Origin: Patescibacteria group bacterium
GTDB taxonomy: Bacteria > Patescibacteriota > Minisyncoccia > Phycocordibacterales > JAGLOS01
Direction of reading: 5' to 3'
Length of the DNA: 8,105 nt
Assembly (NCBI GenBank): GCA_018814635.1
Contig: JAHIYV010000113.1
Coordinates: 1-8,105 of the forward strand
In this document: positions 1 through 6,396 of the stretch, one piece after another
How the letters are laid out: each line of letters begins with the position of its first letter
Numbering within the stretch: position 1 is the stretch's first letter
Notes under the pieces: model-generated
What the model was told of the DNA's origin: nothing
Database searches by the model: none
What the model saw: the letters and a program-made list of their open reading frames with translations, nothing else
Translations under genes and position numbers: made by a program

Positions 1-100
1 TATTTTACCAATTAAATTATAGGCCCAAAAACCCTCAGGCTTCAACAAGGATAAGTATACAAAAAAAACGAGTGTGGCGCAAAAATGTTAATTCCAACAT

Positions 101-120
101 ATTATACCAAATTATACCAA
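101..120 (-). promoter_or_regulatory. tandem extended -10-like elements (two exact 10-bp repeats)
   Basis: The 10-mer ATTATACCAA occurs twice without a gap. On the minus strand each copy reads TTGGTATAAT, an extended -10 box (TGN plus a perfect TATAAT). The same TGGTATAAT form lies 36 bp before the glycosyltransferase start, and TGGTATTAT lies just before the protease gene. This suggests a leftward promoter for a gene beyond the left edge of the window. There is no convincing -35 box. The alternative is a chance AT-rich duplication. Confidence 0.4.
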
Positions 121-134
121 GGGTTACCCTTGGT
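116..134. promoter_or_regulatory. perfect palindrome beside the tandem -10 elements (operator-like)
   Basis: The arms ACCAAGGG (116-123) and CCCTTGGT (127-134) are perfect inverted repeats around a 3-nt centre. On the minus strand the palindrome lies immediately upstream of, and overlaps, the first TTGGTATAAT, so it fills the spacer of the presumed leftward promoter, where a dimeric repressor could bind. It could instead form an 8-bp RNA hairpin, but no U-run follows on either strand, so it is a poor intrinsic terminator. The function is inferred; the symmetry is seen directly. Confidence 0.45.
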
Positions 135-143
135 TTTGTATAA

Positions 144-222
144 TTAAATTGCTTCGCACCTGCTTTGCAAGATTTAATAGGGTAAATTTTCTATTTTTAC
201 CCTGTTAAATATGAAGCAATTT
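144..222. repeat. dispersed palindromic repeat: full copy plus shortened inverted copy
   Basis: Copy A (144-186) matches 5881-5923, inside the protease gene, at 41 of 43 positions. Copy B (196-222, opposite orientation) repeats the two ends of A: the outer 10 bp (146-155 against 213-222) pair perfectly and the inner 15 bp (172-186 against 196-210) match at 14 of 15. B lacks the middle 16 bases of A (replaced by 2), which contain a mini-hairpin around CTGCTTTGCA. A 9-nt spacer separates A and B. The pair can fold into one long hairpin, fully paired in the inner stem if G-U is allowed. It may act as a 3' structure for the GH57 transcript, but no U-run follows. Confidence 0.75.
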
Positions 223-256
223 TTGCCAAACAAAAATTATTTAACAAGGTTGATTT

Positions 257-1468
257 TTACATTTTGATTTTTGTTATGACTTCAATTCTGTGTTTAAGGT
301 CACTTAATACATTCATATAGGCAATAAATGCCTCATAAGGCGAATCGTAGGGACTGAAATATTTGTGCACATCGCCATCGTTAAACCATTTGGTGCACAT
401 ATAATAAAAATGATCTGAAGTTTGTAATCGTCTCCAATCTTCTATTATATTAAAATCTTTTGTGGCAAGAACTTCCTTTTCCATATCATAAATTTTTTGA
501 AGCGCGTCTTGCTGAATACTATTTGAACGCCACGCGGACAAGTCTCGTTCAACATCCGCCCAAGACATAAAATTTGGCATTGATAATTCGCCTACGGAGT
601 CATATTTTTCAAGCGCTTCGCTTGGCGTAACAAAATTATTATCCAAATTTTTAAGAAGTTCAGACGGAAGCGTTTCTAAAAATTTAAAAATTCCTGTGTC
701 TTCCCATTGATGCTCGCCAAAAGTTTCATAATCCATAAATAAATTTACAATATTTCCGTTTCCATTTGTCGCATTAACCCATTGAGAAAACTTTGGCGCG
801 GAAAGAGGATGCTCCGCCCATCCTTTGTCTGAAAAACGAAAAGCAATATCATCTGATAATTTGTAGTTTTTAAGTAATAATTTTATTTTTTTTGTGTTTG
901 GTGGTTTATATAAAAAATTTGGACTTCGCCAATCTAAAACGGCATCCCAACCTTCGGCAAGAATTCCTTTATATCCCATTTTTTCTACTTCTTGCGCCAA
1001 ATCATCATTATAAATAAGTTCTGTGTTGCGAAAAACTGTTGGTACTATATTAAATATCTTTTTTATTTTTCTCGCATGTTTTACCACTTGTTTCTTAAAC
1101 TCTTTTTTTGAATATAAAAATGATAACGAGTGATAATATGTTTCAGCCAAAATTTCCACTTGCTCTGTGCGCGCAAGTTCTTGAAAAGATATAAGTACTT
1201 CGGGACTAAATTCTTCAAGTTGGTCTAAAAATACTCCGGAAAAAGAAAAGCTGATTTTCATTTCAGGGTGTTTTTTAAGAAGCTTGAGAAATAATTTATT
1301 CGCGGGAAGATATGATTTATTCGCGACTTTCAAAAGTATTTTTTCATTATTTAAATTACCGTCTGATTTATCGTTAAAATATTCATGGTCTTTGCCAATA
1401 TCAAAAACTCTATGTTTTTTTATTCTATATGGTTGATGAACTTGAAAATAGAAACAAATTGATGTCAT
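257..1468 (-). CDS. glycoside hydrolase family 57 (alpha-amylase-like)
   Basis: The product (403 aa) looks like a cytoplasmic GH57 alpha-glucan hydrolase or transferase, and no signal peptide is visible. Family landmarks are clear: HQP at residues 11-13 (conserved region 1), FRNTELIYND around residue 150 with Glu150 as predicted nucleophile, and MDYETFGEH at 245-253 with Asp246 as predicted acid/base. It lacks the C-terminal extensions of larger GH57 enzymes and resembles the short archaeal type of the Methanocaldococcus jannaschii amylase. I start at the ATG at 1468 because GH57 proteins begin directly with the strand leading to HQP. A longer frame to 1597 would overlap the upstream gene and add 43 unrelated basic residues. 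The gene begins 7 nt after the glycosyltransferase stop, so the two are probably co-transcribed. There is no Shine-Dalgarno. Whether it degrades, branches or transfers glucan cannot be settled by sight. Confidence 0.9.
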   Translation of the reverse strand: MTSICFYFQVHQPYRIKKHRVFDIGKDHEYFNDKSDGNLNNEKILLKVANKSYLPANKLFLKLLKKHPEMKISFSFSGVFLDQLEEFSPEVLISFQELARTEQVEILAETYYHSLSFLYSKKEFKKQVVKHARKIKKIFNIVPTVFRNTELIYNDDLAQEVEKMGYKGILAEGWDAVLDWRSPNFLYKPPNTKKIKLLLKNYKLSDDIAFRFSDKGWAEHPLSAPKFSQWVNATNGNGNIVNLFMDYETFGEHQWEDTGIFKFLETLPSELLKNLDNNFVTPSEALEKYDSVGELSMPNFMSWADVERDLSAWRSNSIQQDALQKIYDMEKEVLATKDFNIIEDWRRLQTSDHFYYMCTKWFNDGDVHKYFSPYDSPYEAFIAYMNVLSDLKHRIEVITKIKM

Positions 1469-1475
1469 AATTTTT

Positions 1476-2708
1476 CTATTTTGATTTGTTAATAATTTTA
1501 TTGTATAAAGCAACACATTTTTTTGCGGGAGTATTCCATGTAAGTTTTTTAGCCTCTTTCTTCGCGTTCTCCGTGAGAGTTTGTTGAAGTGAGCCATAAG
1601 TTAACACGCTTATTATTTGATTTGCCATTTCATCAATATCCCAAAAATCAACTTTTAACATATGGCTTGTGACTTCCGATATGCCCGACTGCTTGGAAAT
1701 AATTGATGGTGTATTTTGCAAAGCGGCTTCAAGAGGCACCAAACCAAACGGTTCAGATACAGAAGGCATTACAAACAAATCTGCCGCGCGAAACATTTTT
1801 GTTACAGCTTCTCCAAGCAACATACCAGTAAATATAACTTTGTCTGAAATGCCTAGTGCAGCAACTTGGTCAATCATCTGTTTATGCATATCACCACTAC
1901 CAACAACCACAAATAATACTTTGCCGTCATAAATATCAAGCACGCGTTTTGCAGTTTGAATAAAATAGTCGGGTCCTTTTTGAATTGTAATACGCCCTAA
2001 ATATAGTACAATTTTCGTGCCTGTAGCTTTTATTTCTTCAAGGGTCGCGGGAAGATTCATTTCGTCGGGTTCTTCAATCGCATTATGAATAACTTCTATT
2101 CTTTCAGGTGATATATAATATTTTTCAACAAGAAGATTTTTTGTAAAGTTACTAACCGCTATAATTGAATCAGCATATTTTATTGCTTCTTGCTCTAATG
2201 CAAAAACTTCAGAGTTTGCTCCTTGCCCCCCCGAGCGGTCAAATTCTGTCGCGTGAAAATGTAAAATAAGGGGCTTGCCACTTATTTTTTTTGCTTCAAC
2301 CCCAGCGCAAAAAGAAAGCCAATCATGCGCATGAATAACATCAAATTCTTCATTCATAGCAATAATTCTTGCTTGATGTCCATAACGATTCACCTCATCT
2401 ATTAGGGTAGCTCCGTAAATTGTTTTTTTAGTAACTTGATCTAATTCCTTAATATAACCATTTGAAGTAAGATATGGTTGCAAAACAGAATCAATCGCGC
2501 GAAATTGAACTTTTAATTTATTTTCTCCGTTTTCCGCAAAAATAAATTTTACATGATTTGCGTTAAGATTGATTTTTTTAGGCAAAACAAAAATTACTTC
2601 TACTTCTTCATTCGCCAATGCGCGAGTCAAACCCAAACACGCAGTACCCAAACCACCACTACTGTGCGGAGGAAATTCCCAACCAAACATTAAAACTCGA
2701 GGTACCAT
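1476..2708 (-). CDS. GT-B glycosyltransferase, starch/glycogen-synthase-like (GT4/GT5)
   Basis: The product (410 aa) is a retaining GT-B glycosyltransferase, probably transferring glucose from a nucleotide sugar to an alpha-glucan or glycolipid. The N-terminal domain opens with VLMFGWEFPP and a glycine loop SSGGLG (16-21) typical of glycogen/starch synthases, followed by HAHDW (126-130). The C-terminal domain has GRITIQKG (238-245), with the Arg and Lys that contact the nucleotide-sugar phosphates in this fold, and the E-X7-E motif (Glu319, Glu327) in EPFGLVPLEA. Length is normal for GT4 and short for bacterial GlgA. There is no signal peptide. An extended -10 promoter lies 36 bp upstream, and GH57 follows after 7 nt. 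A synthase-like enzyme beside a GH57 hydrolase suggests storage glucan turnover, though a GT4 enzyme for surface glycans is possible. Confidence 0.88.
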   Translation of the reverse strand: MVPRVLMFGWEFPPHSSGGLGTACLGLTRALANEEVEVIFVLPKKINLNANHVKFIFAENGENKLKVQFRAIDSVLQPYLTSNGYIKELDQVTKKTIYGATLIDEVNRYGHQARIIAMNEEFDVIHAHDWLSFCAGVEAKKISGKPLILHFHATEFDRSGGQGANSEVFALEQEAIKYADSIIAVSNFTKNLLVEKYYISPERIEVIHNAIEEPDEMNLPATLEEIKATGTKIVLYLGRITIQKGPDYFIQTAKRVLDIYDGKVLFVVVGSGDMHKQMIDQVAALGISDKVIFTGMLLGEAVTKMFRAADLFVMPSVSEPFGLVPLEAALQNTPSIISKQSGISEVTSHMLKVDFWDIDEMANQIISVLTYGSLQQTLTENAKKEAKKLTWNTPAKKCVALYNKIINKSK

Positions 2709-2743
2709 TTTATAATTTTTATTTTTATTACAATTACCATTTG

Positions 2744-2752
2744 ATTATACCA
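2744..2752 (-). promoter_or_regulatory. extended -10 promoter of the GT-GH57 operon
   Basis: On the minus strand this reads TGGTATAAT: a perfect -10 hexamer (2744-2749) with the TGN extension. No good -35 is seen (the best, TTATTT, is 18 bp upstream), as is usual for extended -10 promoters. Transcription should start near 2737, giving a leader of about 29 nt with no Shine-Dalgarno. The 100-bp gap to tsaC contains no GC-rich hairpin, so read-through from tsaC is possible. Confidence 0.6.
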
Positions 2753-2808
2753 CCAAACTTGTAAATAAAATAATTTTTGTTTTATTTTTTTGTAATAACT
2801 CTTGTGTT

Positions 2809-3408
2809 CTAGGAAGTTGGTATAAAAAGATGCGCTCCTTTTCTAACTAATGACATTTTGCCGTCTTTCAAACGCAAAATAGTTGAAGGCAAAGTTGTGG
2901 TAATCAACCCGCTATCCACATAAAAATCTACTGATTCGCCAAAATATCTACGCGCCTCTTGAATTGTTCGTGCGACAGGTTTTCCTTCTAAGTTAGCGCT
3001 TGGTGCCAAAAGAGGTCCTGTTTGTTTTAATAAATTTTGTAGTTGTGGCTGATCTGGAATACGAAACGCGAGAGATTTTTTGCCTTTATGAAGATATTTA
3101 AGTTTTTCATCAATACATGGGAAAATAATACTAACAGGACCCGGCCAATATTCTAACAACATTTTTTTAGTTTCTGGTTGAATTTTTACTGAGAATTTTT
3201 CTAGTTCGTTTACAGAACTTATCAATATAATACTTGGTTTATTTGATGGTCTTCCACGCGCAGTGTAAAGACAGTCAACTGTCTCAGGAATTAAAGCGCT
3301 TCCAACTAGGCCATACAATGTATCAGTTGCAAGAACACCAATACCGCCCTTTTTTAGGACAGAAATAATATCTGCGGAAAACTCATTTTCCCTTTTTGCA
3401 TGGTGCAT
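2809..3408 (-). CDS. tsaC: threonylcarbamoyl-AMP synthase (YrdC/Sua5 family)
   Basis: This makes L-threonylcarbamoyladenylate from threonine, bicarbonate and ATP, the first step of t6A37 formation in tRNAs reading ANN codons; TsaD, TsaB and TsaE complete it and are not in the window. The 199 aa form a single YrdC domain without the extra C-terminal domain of Sua5. Landmarks are TDTLYGL (28-34), ARGRPSNKP (50-58), WPGP (88-91), SAN (137-139), PSTI (174-177) and the closing VRKGA (188-192). In the family motif K-x-R-P the first Lys is Arg51 here, a conservative change. The start ATG shares its A with the last base of the pyrH stop (TAATG), which implies translational coupling. There is no Shine-Dalgarno. 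The t6A role fits the tRNA-Asn in the same window, one of its substrates, though they need not be co-regulated. Confidence 0.92.
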   Translation of the reverse strand: MHHAKRENEFSADIISVLKKGGIGVLATDTLYGLVGSALIPETVDCLYTARGRPSNKPSIILISSVNELEKFSVKIQPETKKMLLEYWPGPVSIIFPCIDEKLKYLHKGKKSLAFRIPDQPQLQNLLKQTGPLLAPSANLEGKPVARTIQEARRYFGESVDFYVDSGLITTTLPSTILRLKDGKMSLVRKGAHLFIPTS

Positions 3409-4100
3409 TATTCTGGTTTTATTATTGATCCAATGTCAGGGTTGAGCGCATCATCTATTTTATCTGTAGGGATAATTTTAATAGTAAGACCACTTTCTTT
3501 TGCAAGCCCCATTGCCGCCAAATCAGCAACATTTAGATTTAACTTTATAGCTTGTGATGCTGTAATTTCTTTGATAAATTTTGCAGAAGTATCTTTTTTG
3601 GGATCTGCAGAATAAATACCAGAAACGTCATTCTTTGCCATAATAAGTAAATCAGCATTAATTTCTAGTGCTCGCTGTGCTGCGCATGTGTCAGTTGAGA
3701 AATAAGGAAGGCCAATTCCCCCAGCAAAAATTACCACTCTACCTTTTTCCATATGTCGCGCAACCCGTTTGGGAATATATTCTTCGCAAACTTGAGGCAT
3801 TGCAATGGCTGACGACACACGAACACTAATGTTCGTGCTTTCAAGATAATCTCGTAACACCAATGCGTTTTGAACTGTCGCAAGTATGCCTATATAATCA
3901 GCTGTTGTGCGCGCTATACCCAACACACCCGCAAGTTCTTTCCCGCGAAATAAATTACCTCCCCCAATCATTAAAGCTATTTGATGTCCCTCTTTTAAAA
4001 GTATTTTTATTTGTTCTGATATGGATGCTAGTATAGATTCAGTATATTTTTCATTATTTTCACTCAAACCTTCTCCTGATATTTTAATAACAAGAATCAT
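3408..4100 (-). CDS. pyrH: UMP kinase
   Basis: This phosphorylates UMP to UDP with ATP, a cytoplasmic step in pyrimidine nucleotide synthesis; it belongs to the amino-acid-kinase fold. The 230 aa are close to full length. Seen in order: KISGE (6-10), GGGNLFRG (46-53), the R-x-x-A-D region (64-68) before IGILATVQNAL, the UMP/phosphate loop GGIGLPYFSTDT (127-138), and the nucleotide-binding stretch KNDVSGIYSADPKK (156-169). The loop usually reads GGTG, so Ile129 replaces the common Thr. The gene starts 5 nt after the protease stop and ends on the tsaC start, making a tight three-gene unit. In many bacteria pyrH lies between tsf and frr; neither is here. No Shine-Dalgarno precedes the ATG. Confidence 0.94.
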   Translation of the reverse strand: MILVIKISGEGLSENNEKYTESILASISEQIKILLKEGHQIALMIGGGNLFRGKELAGVLGIARTTADYIGILATVQNALVLRDYLESTNISVRVSSAIAMPQVCEEYIPKRVARHMEKGRVVIFAGGIGLPYFSTDTCAAQRALEINADLLIMAKNDVSGIYSADPKKDTSAKFIKEITASQAIKLNLNVADLAAMGLAKESGLTIKIIPTDKIDDALNPDIGSIIKPE

Positions 4101-4105
4101 ATTTT

Positions 4106-6019
4106 TTAAGTTATTGTGTTTTCTTTTTGATTTTTAATATAAGCAAAAGCAGTATCAATATCATTTGCGCTCCACCCAACGCGGAGCAATTCCGCCCTAA
4201 TGTCTTGTTCGCTAAAACCCTGATTTTGTGTTTCTTCAATATAATCTGTTATTCTTTTATCAGTTAGTATTTCGTTGTTTGTTGCTTGTTGTATATTTTC
4301 TATATCATTTTCTTTTTGTTTGGTACTATCCAATTGAGTGGTATATTTATCTGGCCATAGTTGTGCAAGATTTTCTTGCTCATCTTTTGGGGTCGTATGT
4401 TGAGATTGATCTTGTGTGCTTGGATGAATAATCTTATTACTTTCCTCTTTAGTTAAATGAGCGTCGGTCGTTGGTAATTTATTATTATCTAATGATTTGG
4501 GAAACGCCTCTGCCAAAGGTTTTCTTCTTGCATTGACCACCTCTACTCCTCGAGTATATTCAGATGACAAAGAAGTGGTACTTTTATGTTTCTTAAAGCT
4601 TTTTATTAAAACAACTACGGCAACCAGTAAAGTAAGTAGCAAAAACACAACTAGAATAGCGATAAATCCGTCCAAAAAATCTGATGTTGCAAATTTGTTT
4701 TGAATAACACTTAAAAAACCCGATTTCTTTGTTTGGGAGTGTGTTCCCGTTTTTGCTGTTGGATCACAGCCAGGTAACAGTAAGCTGGTCGTAAGATTTT
4801 TTGTAAAAGGTGTCTTGTTAGATAAAGCCAATTCAAATTCTTTGTTTGATTCATCACAAAAACCGTTGTTCGCATATTCAGATCCTTTCTTGAAGTGTTT
4901 AGCATAAGAGCCGGTAACACTCATAACACCCGCTCTAGCAAGTATAGGTTGTGTGTCGCTGTTTAGAACAACAAACATATTTATTGGTTGACCATAACTT
5001 AGCTGCCCCTCAGAAGTCAATATTCCAACAATTTTGCCAAATCCATTAAAAAGAGGACTACCGCTTGTCTCTGCTGTGAATTTTGTTTTTGTGTAAATAT
5101 TGTTTTGAGTAATCTTACTGGTATCAACAAATGTTTCTTTGATATTGAAAACATACGCCCCTTCATTATTAAAATCATTTAGATTAGTAAAATTAGACAA
5201 GGTTGGCATTTCTAATGTATAAAGTTTTTCTCCTGTTGAAAAAGTATTAGTGGTTGTTATCTCAAGAGAAGGAAGATTTTTATTCTCAATTTTTATAATA
5301 GCGACATTGTTATTGTCTTTATAAAAATTGTTGTTTACATACAAAATGTTAGCAGGAAAAATGAGTTGCTTGTTTTCTGAAGAAATTTCTTTAGTGTTTT
5401 CAGTAATTTGTTCCACTGGATTTAAAATTACTATTTCTTTTTCTAATTCAAAGACACTATTTTTTATAATAAAATCTCGCATTTCTATACCAAACATTTT
5501 ATCCTTTTCAACATCTCCACTTGCCACATCACCCGCTTTGAGAATATCCTCACGCATATAAGGAGCAATGATTGCGAGTTTGCTTGCCATGTCAGACACA
5601 AGGTGGGCATTTGTAAGAATATGTCCATTTGGACTCACAATAACGCCACTGCCTATAATATTTTGGTCTAGATTCTCAACGCGCGTAGTATCTTTATTTT
5701 TATCTACAATAATTGTTCGTTTTGAAAAATCAATGATAAATGTTGGTATTCGCGCAGTTCCTTGTATGTGCTGAACCACGCGCACCACTGATGGACTTAT
5801 AAGATTTTGAAGTTGTGATTCTGTATATAAAATTTGTCCAGATTCTGCCGCGACAGCTAAAGAAGTAATAGTAAACCCCGTTAAATTGCTCCGCACCTGC
5901 TTTGCAGGATTTAATAGGGTAAAACTAAGCATTAGCAACATAACTCCAGCCAATACACCAAAAACAATTAATTTTTTTATTTTACCTTTTTGTACACTAA
6001 AAAATTGATAAATTTTCAT
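4106..6019 (-). CDS. membrane-bound trypsin-like serine protease homologue with C-terminal GW module
   Basis: The product (637 aa) has an N-terminal hydrophobic segment (about 17-36), an extracytoplasmic chymotrypsin/HtrA-like domain (about 60-365), a linker with Cys388 and Cys418, a second membrane segment (about 452-472), and a polar Gln/Thr/Asn-rich tail ending in a helical module (about 589-628) containing GFSEQDIR and GW (615-616). Protease motifs are GSGVIVSPNGHILTNAHLV (His139) and ETSGSPLFN (Ser319, usually GNSGGPL). Where the triad Asp sits in DLAVLKI, this protein has NVAIIKI (Asn238); Asp235 is the only near substitute. It may therefore be weakened, rewired or inactive. No PDZ domain is seen. 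I choose the ATG at 6019 over TTG (6025) and GTG (6022) because a TATTAT box lies 7 nt upstream, suggesting a leaderless mRNA. A repeat-derived 16-codon insertion follows the first membrane segment. It heads an operon with pyrH and tsaC. Confidence 0.85.
   Translation of the reverse strand: MKIYQFFSVQKGKIKKLIVFGVLAGVMLLMLSFTLLNPAKQVRSNLTGFTITSLAVAAESGQILYTESQLQNLISPSVVRVVQHIQGTARIPTFIIDFSKRTIIVDKNKDTTRVENLDQNIIGSGVIVSPNGHILTNAHLVSDMASKLAIIAPYMREDILKAGDVASGDVEKDKMFGIEMRDFIIKNSVFELEKEIVILNPVEQITENTKEISSENKQLIFPANILYVNNNFYKDNNNVAIIKIENKNLPSLEITTTNTFSTGEKLYTLEMPTLSNFTNLNDFNNEGAYVFNIKETFVDTSKITQNNIYTKTKFTAETSGSPLFNGFGKIVGILTSEGQLSYGQPINMFVVLNSDTQPILARAGVMSVTGSYAKHFKKGSEYANNGFCDESNKEFELALSNKTPFTKNLTTSLLLPGCDPTAKTGTHSQTKKSGFLSVIQNKFATSDFLDGFIAILVVFLLLTLLVAVVVLIKSFKKHKSTTSLSSEYTRGVEVVNARRKPLAEAFPKSLDNNKLPTTDAHLTKEESNKIIHPSTQDQSQHTTPKDEQENLAQLWPDKYTTQLDSTKQKENDIENIQQATNNEILTDKRITDYIEETQNQGFSEQDIRAELLRVGWSANDIDTAFAYIKNQKENTIT
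5871..5923. mobile_element. miniature palindromic element inserted in frame in the protease gene
   Basis: Bases 5881-5923 match the intergenic copy at 144-186 at 41 of 43 positions. The inserted block (5876-5918, 43 bp) lies between two copies of GTAAA (5871-5875 and 5919-5923), a possible 5-bp target duplication. The net gain is 48 bp, exactly 16 codons, so the reading frame is kept. The block has inverted ends (5875-5886 against 5909-5920, 10 of 12) and a central hairpin with 5-bp arms CCTGC/GCAGG. It encodes LLNPAKQVRSNLTG between two FT dipeptides (residues 33-34 and 49-50). Removing it leaves an unbroken signal-peptide core running into AVAAES. There is no transposase in the window; mobility would have to be supplied in trans. 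Confidence 0.65.
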
Positions 6020-6026
6020 CACCAAA

Positions 6027-6056
6027 ATAATACCATAAAAAACCCCAGTAGAGCAA
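6027..6056 (-). promoter_or_regulatory. extended -10 promoter of the protease-pyrH-tsaC operon, probably leaderless
   Basis: On the minus strand TATTAT (6027-6032) is preceded by TGG (6033-6035), an extended -10; a weak -35, TTGCTC (6051-6056), lies 18 bp upstream. Only 7 nt separate the -10 from the ATG at 6019, so transcription should start at or next to the A of the start codon. That gives a leaderless message and supports the ATG over the upstream GTG and TTG. Confidence 0.55.
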
Positions 6057-6067
6057 CAAATTTGAAT

Positions 6068-6226
6068 TTATTTTTTCTTTTCTTTATGAAGTGTCTGCGT
6101 GCGACACTTTTTGCAAAACTTATTAAGCTCAATTTTTCTTTGAACAAGTTTCTTGTTTTTTCGTGACCAATAATTTACACTTTTACATTTGGTACACGCG
6201 AGTTTTATTAGAAAATCTTGTGACAT
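6068..6226 (-). CDS. rpmG: 50S ribosomal protein bL33
   Basis: This small component of the large ribosomal subunit lies near the E site. The 52-aa product shows the L33 pattern: a first Cys pair CTKC (11-14), NYWSRKNKK (18-26), a second pair CKKC (38-41) and the ending TLHKEKKK. All four Cys are kept, so it is the zinc-binding (C+) form. The gene is too short for a usual ORF threshold but is unmistakable. It stands between the cyclophilin and the protease operon, 48 nt from the latter, with no Shine-Dalgarno. No secE or nusG, frequent neighbours of rpmG, is seen. Its own promoter is unclear; TATATT at 6270-6275 is a weak candidate. Confidence 0.93.
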   Translation of the reverse strand: MSQDFLIKLACTKCKSVNYWSRKNKKLVQRKIELNKFCKKCRTQTLHKEKKK

Positions 6227-6396
6227 ATTTTATATTGCTTTCGCAACTCTTTATCGTTAATCGTTAATTAATATAATTGCTTACAACACTACTAAAAAAT
6301 AGAAATAAATCAAGGTTGATTACTTCATGGGGACTTCTTGGGAATTTTTGAGAGCTGTAATCTGTTTATAACTCTCAAGCAAAAACACCCTCTGCT
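6227..6396. other. 170-bp intergenic gap with a 7-bp hairpin
   Basis: The gap lies between the cyclophilin stop and the rpmG start. It holds an inverted repeat, TTGAGAG (6348-6354) and CTCTCAA (6372-6378), with a 17-nt loop. The hairpin lies just downstream of the cyclophilin gene on the minus strand, but A's and not U's follow the stem, so it is not a canonical terminator; it may be a transcript-end structure. A 7-bp tandem repeat TCGTTAA (6254-6267) lies nearer rpmG. A + strand open frame over this area is a shadow of the cyclophilin gene. Confidence 0.4.

Larger units (their letters stand above)
1..256. other. gene-free left flank rich in repeats
   Basis: I find no supportable gene here. 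The longest minus-strand reading from an ATG near 98 is about 21 codons and resembles nothing known to me. The stretch lies downstream of the leftward GH57 gene and contains a tandem 10-bp repeat, a perfect palindrome and an inverted pair of a dispersed repeat (listed separately). A run of eight A's at 61-68 would be a U-run on the minus strand, but no GC-rich stem precedes it, so I do not call an intrinsic terminator. Confidence 0.6.

Noticed and set aside
101..222. CRISPR array
   Set aside because: The repeats are few, of different lengths and partly inverted, with no regular spacers and no cas gene in the window.
1469..1597. Upstream extension of the GH57 frame by 43 residues
   Set aside because: It overlaps the end of the glycosyltransferase gene, and its basic residues do not fit the family. 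GH57 proteins start at the strand leading to HQP, matching the ATG at 1468.
4711..4920. 69-residue minus-strand frame inside the protease gene
   Set aside because: It overlaps the protease in another frame, with no recognisable motif or start signal.
6020..6025. TTG or GTG start for the protease
   Set aside because: ATG at 6019 is in frame just after them, and the -10 box spacing makes the ATG the first transcribed codon.
6348..6378. Intrinsic terminator after the cyclophilin gene
   Set aside because: The 7-bp stem has a 17-nt loop and is followed by A's on the transcribed strand, not U's, so it is kept only as a hairpin.
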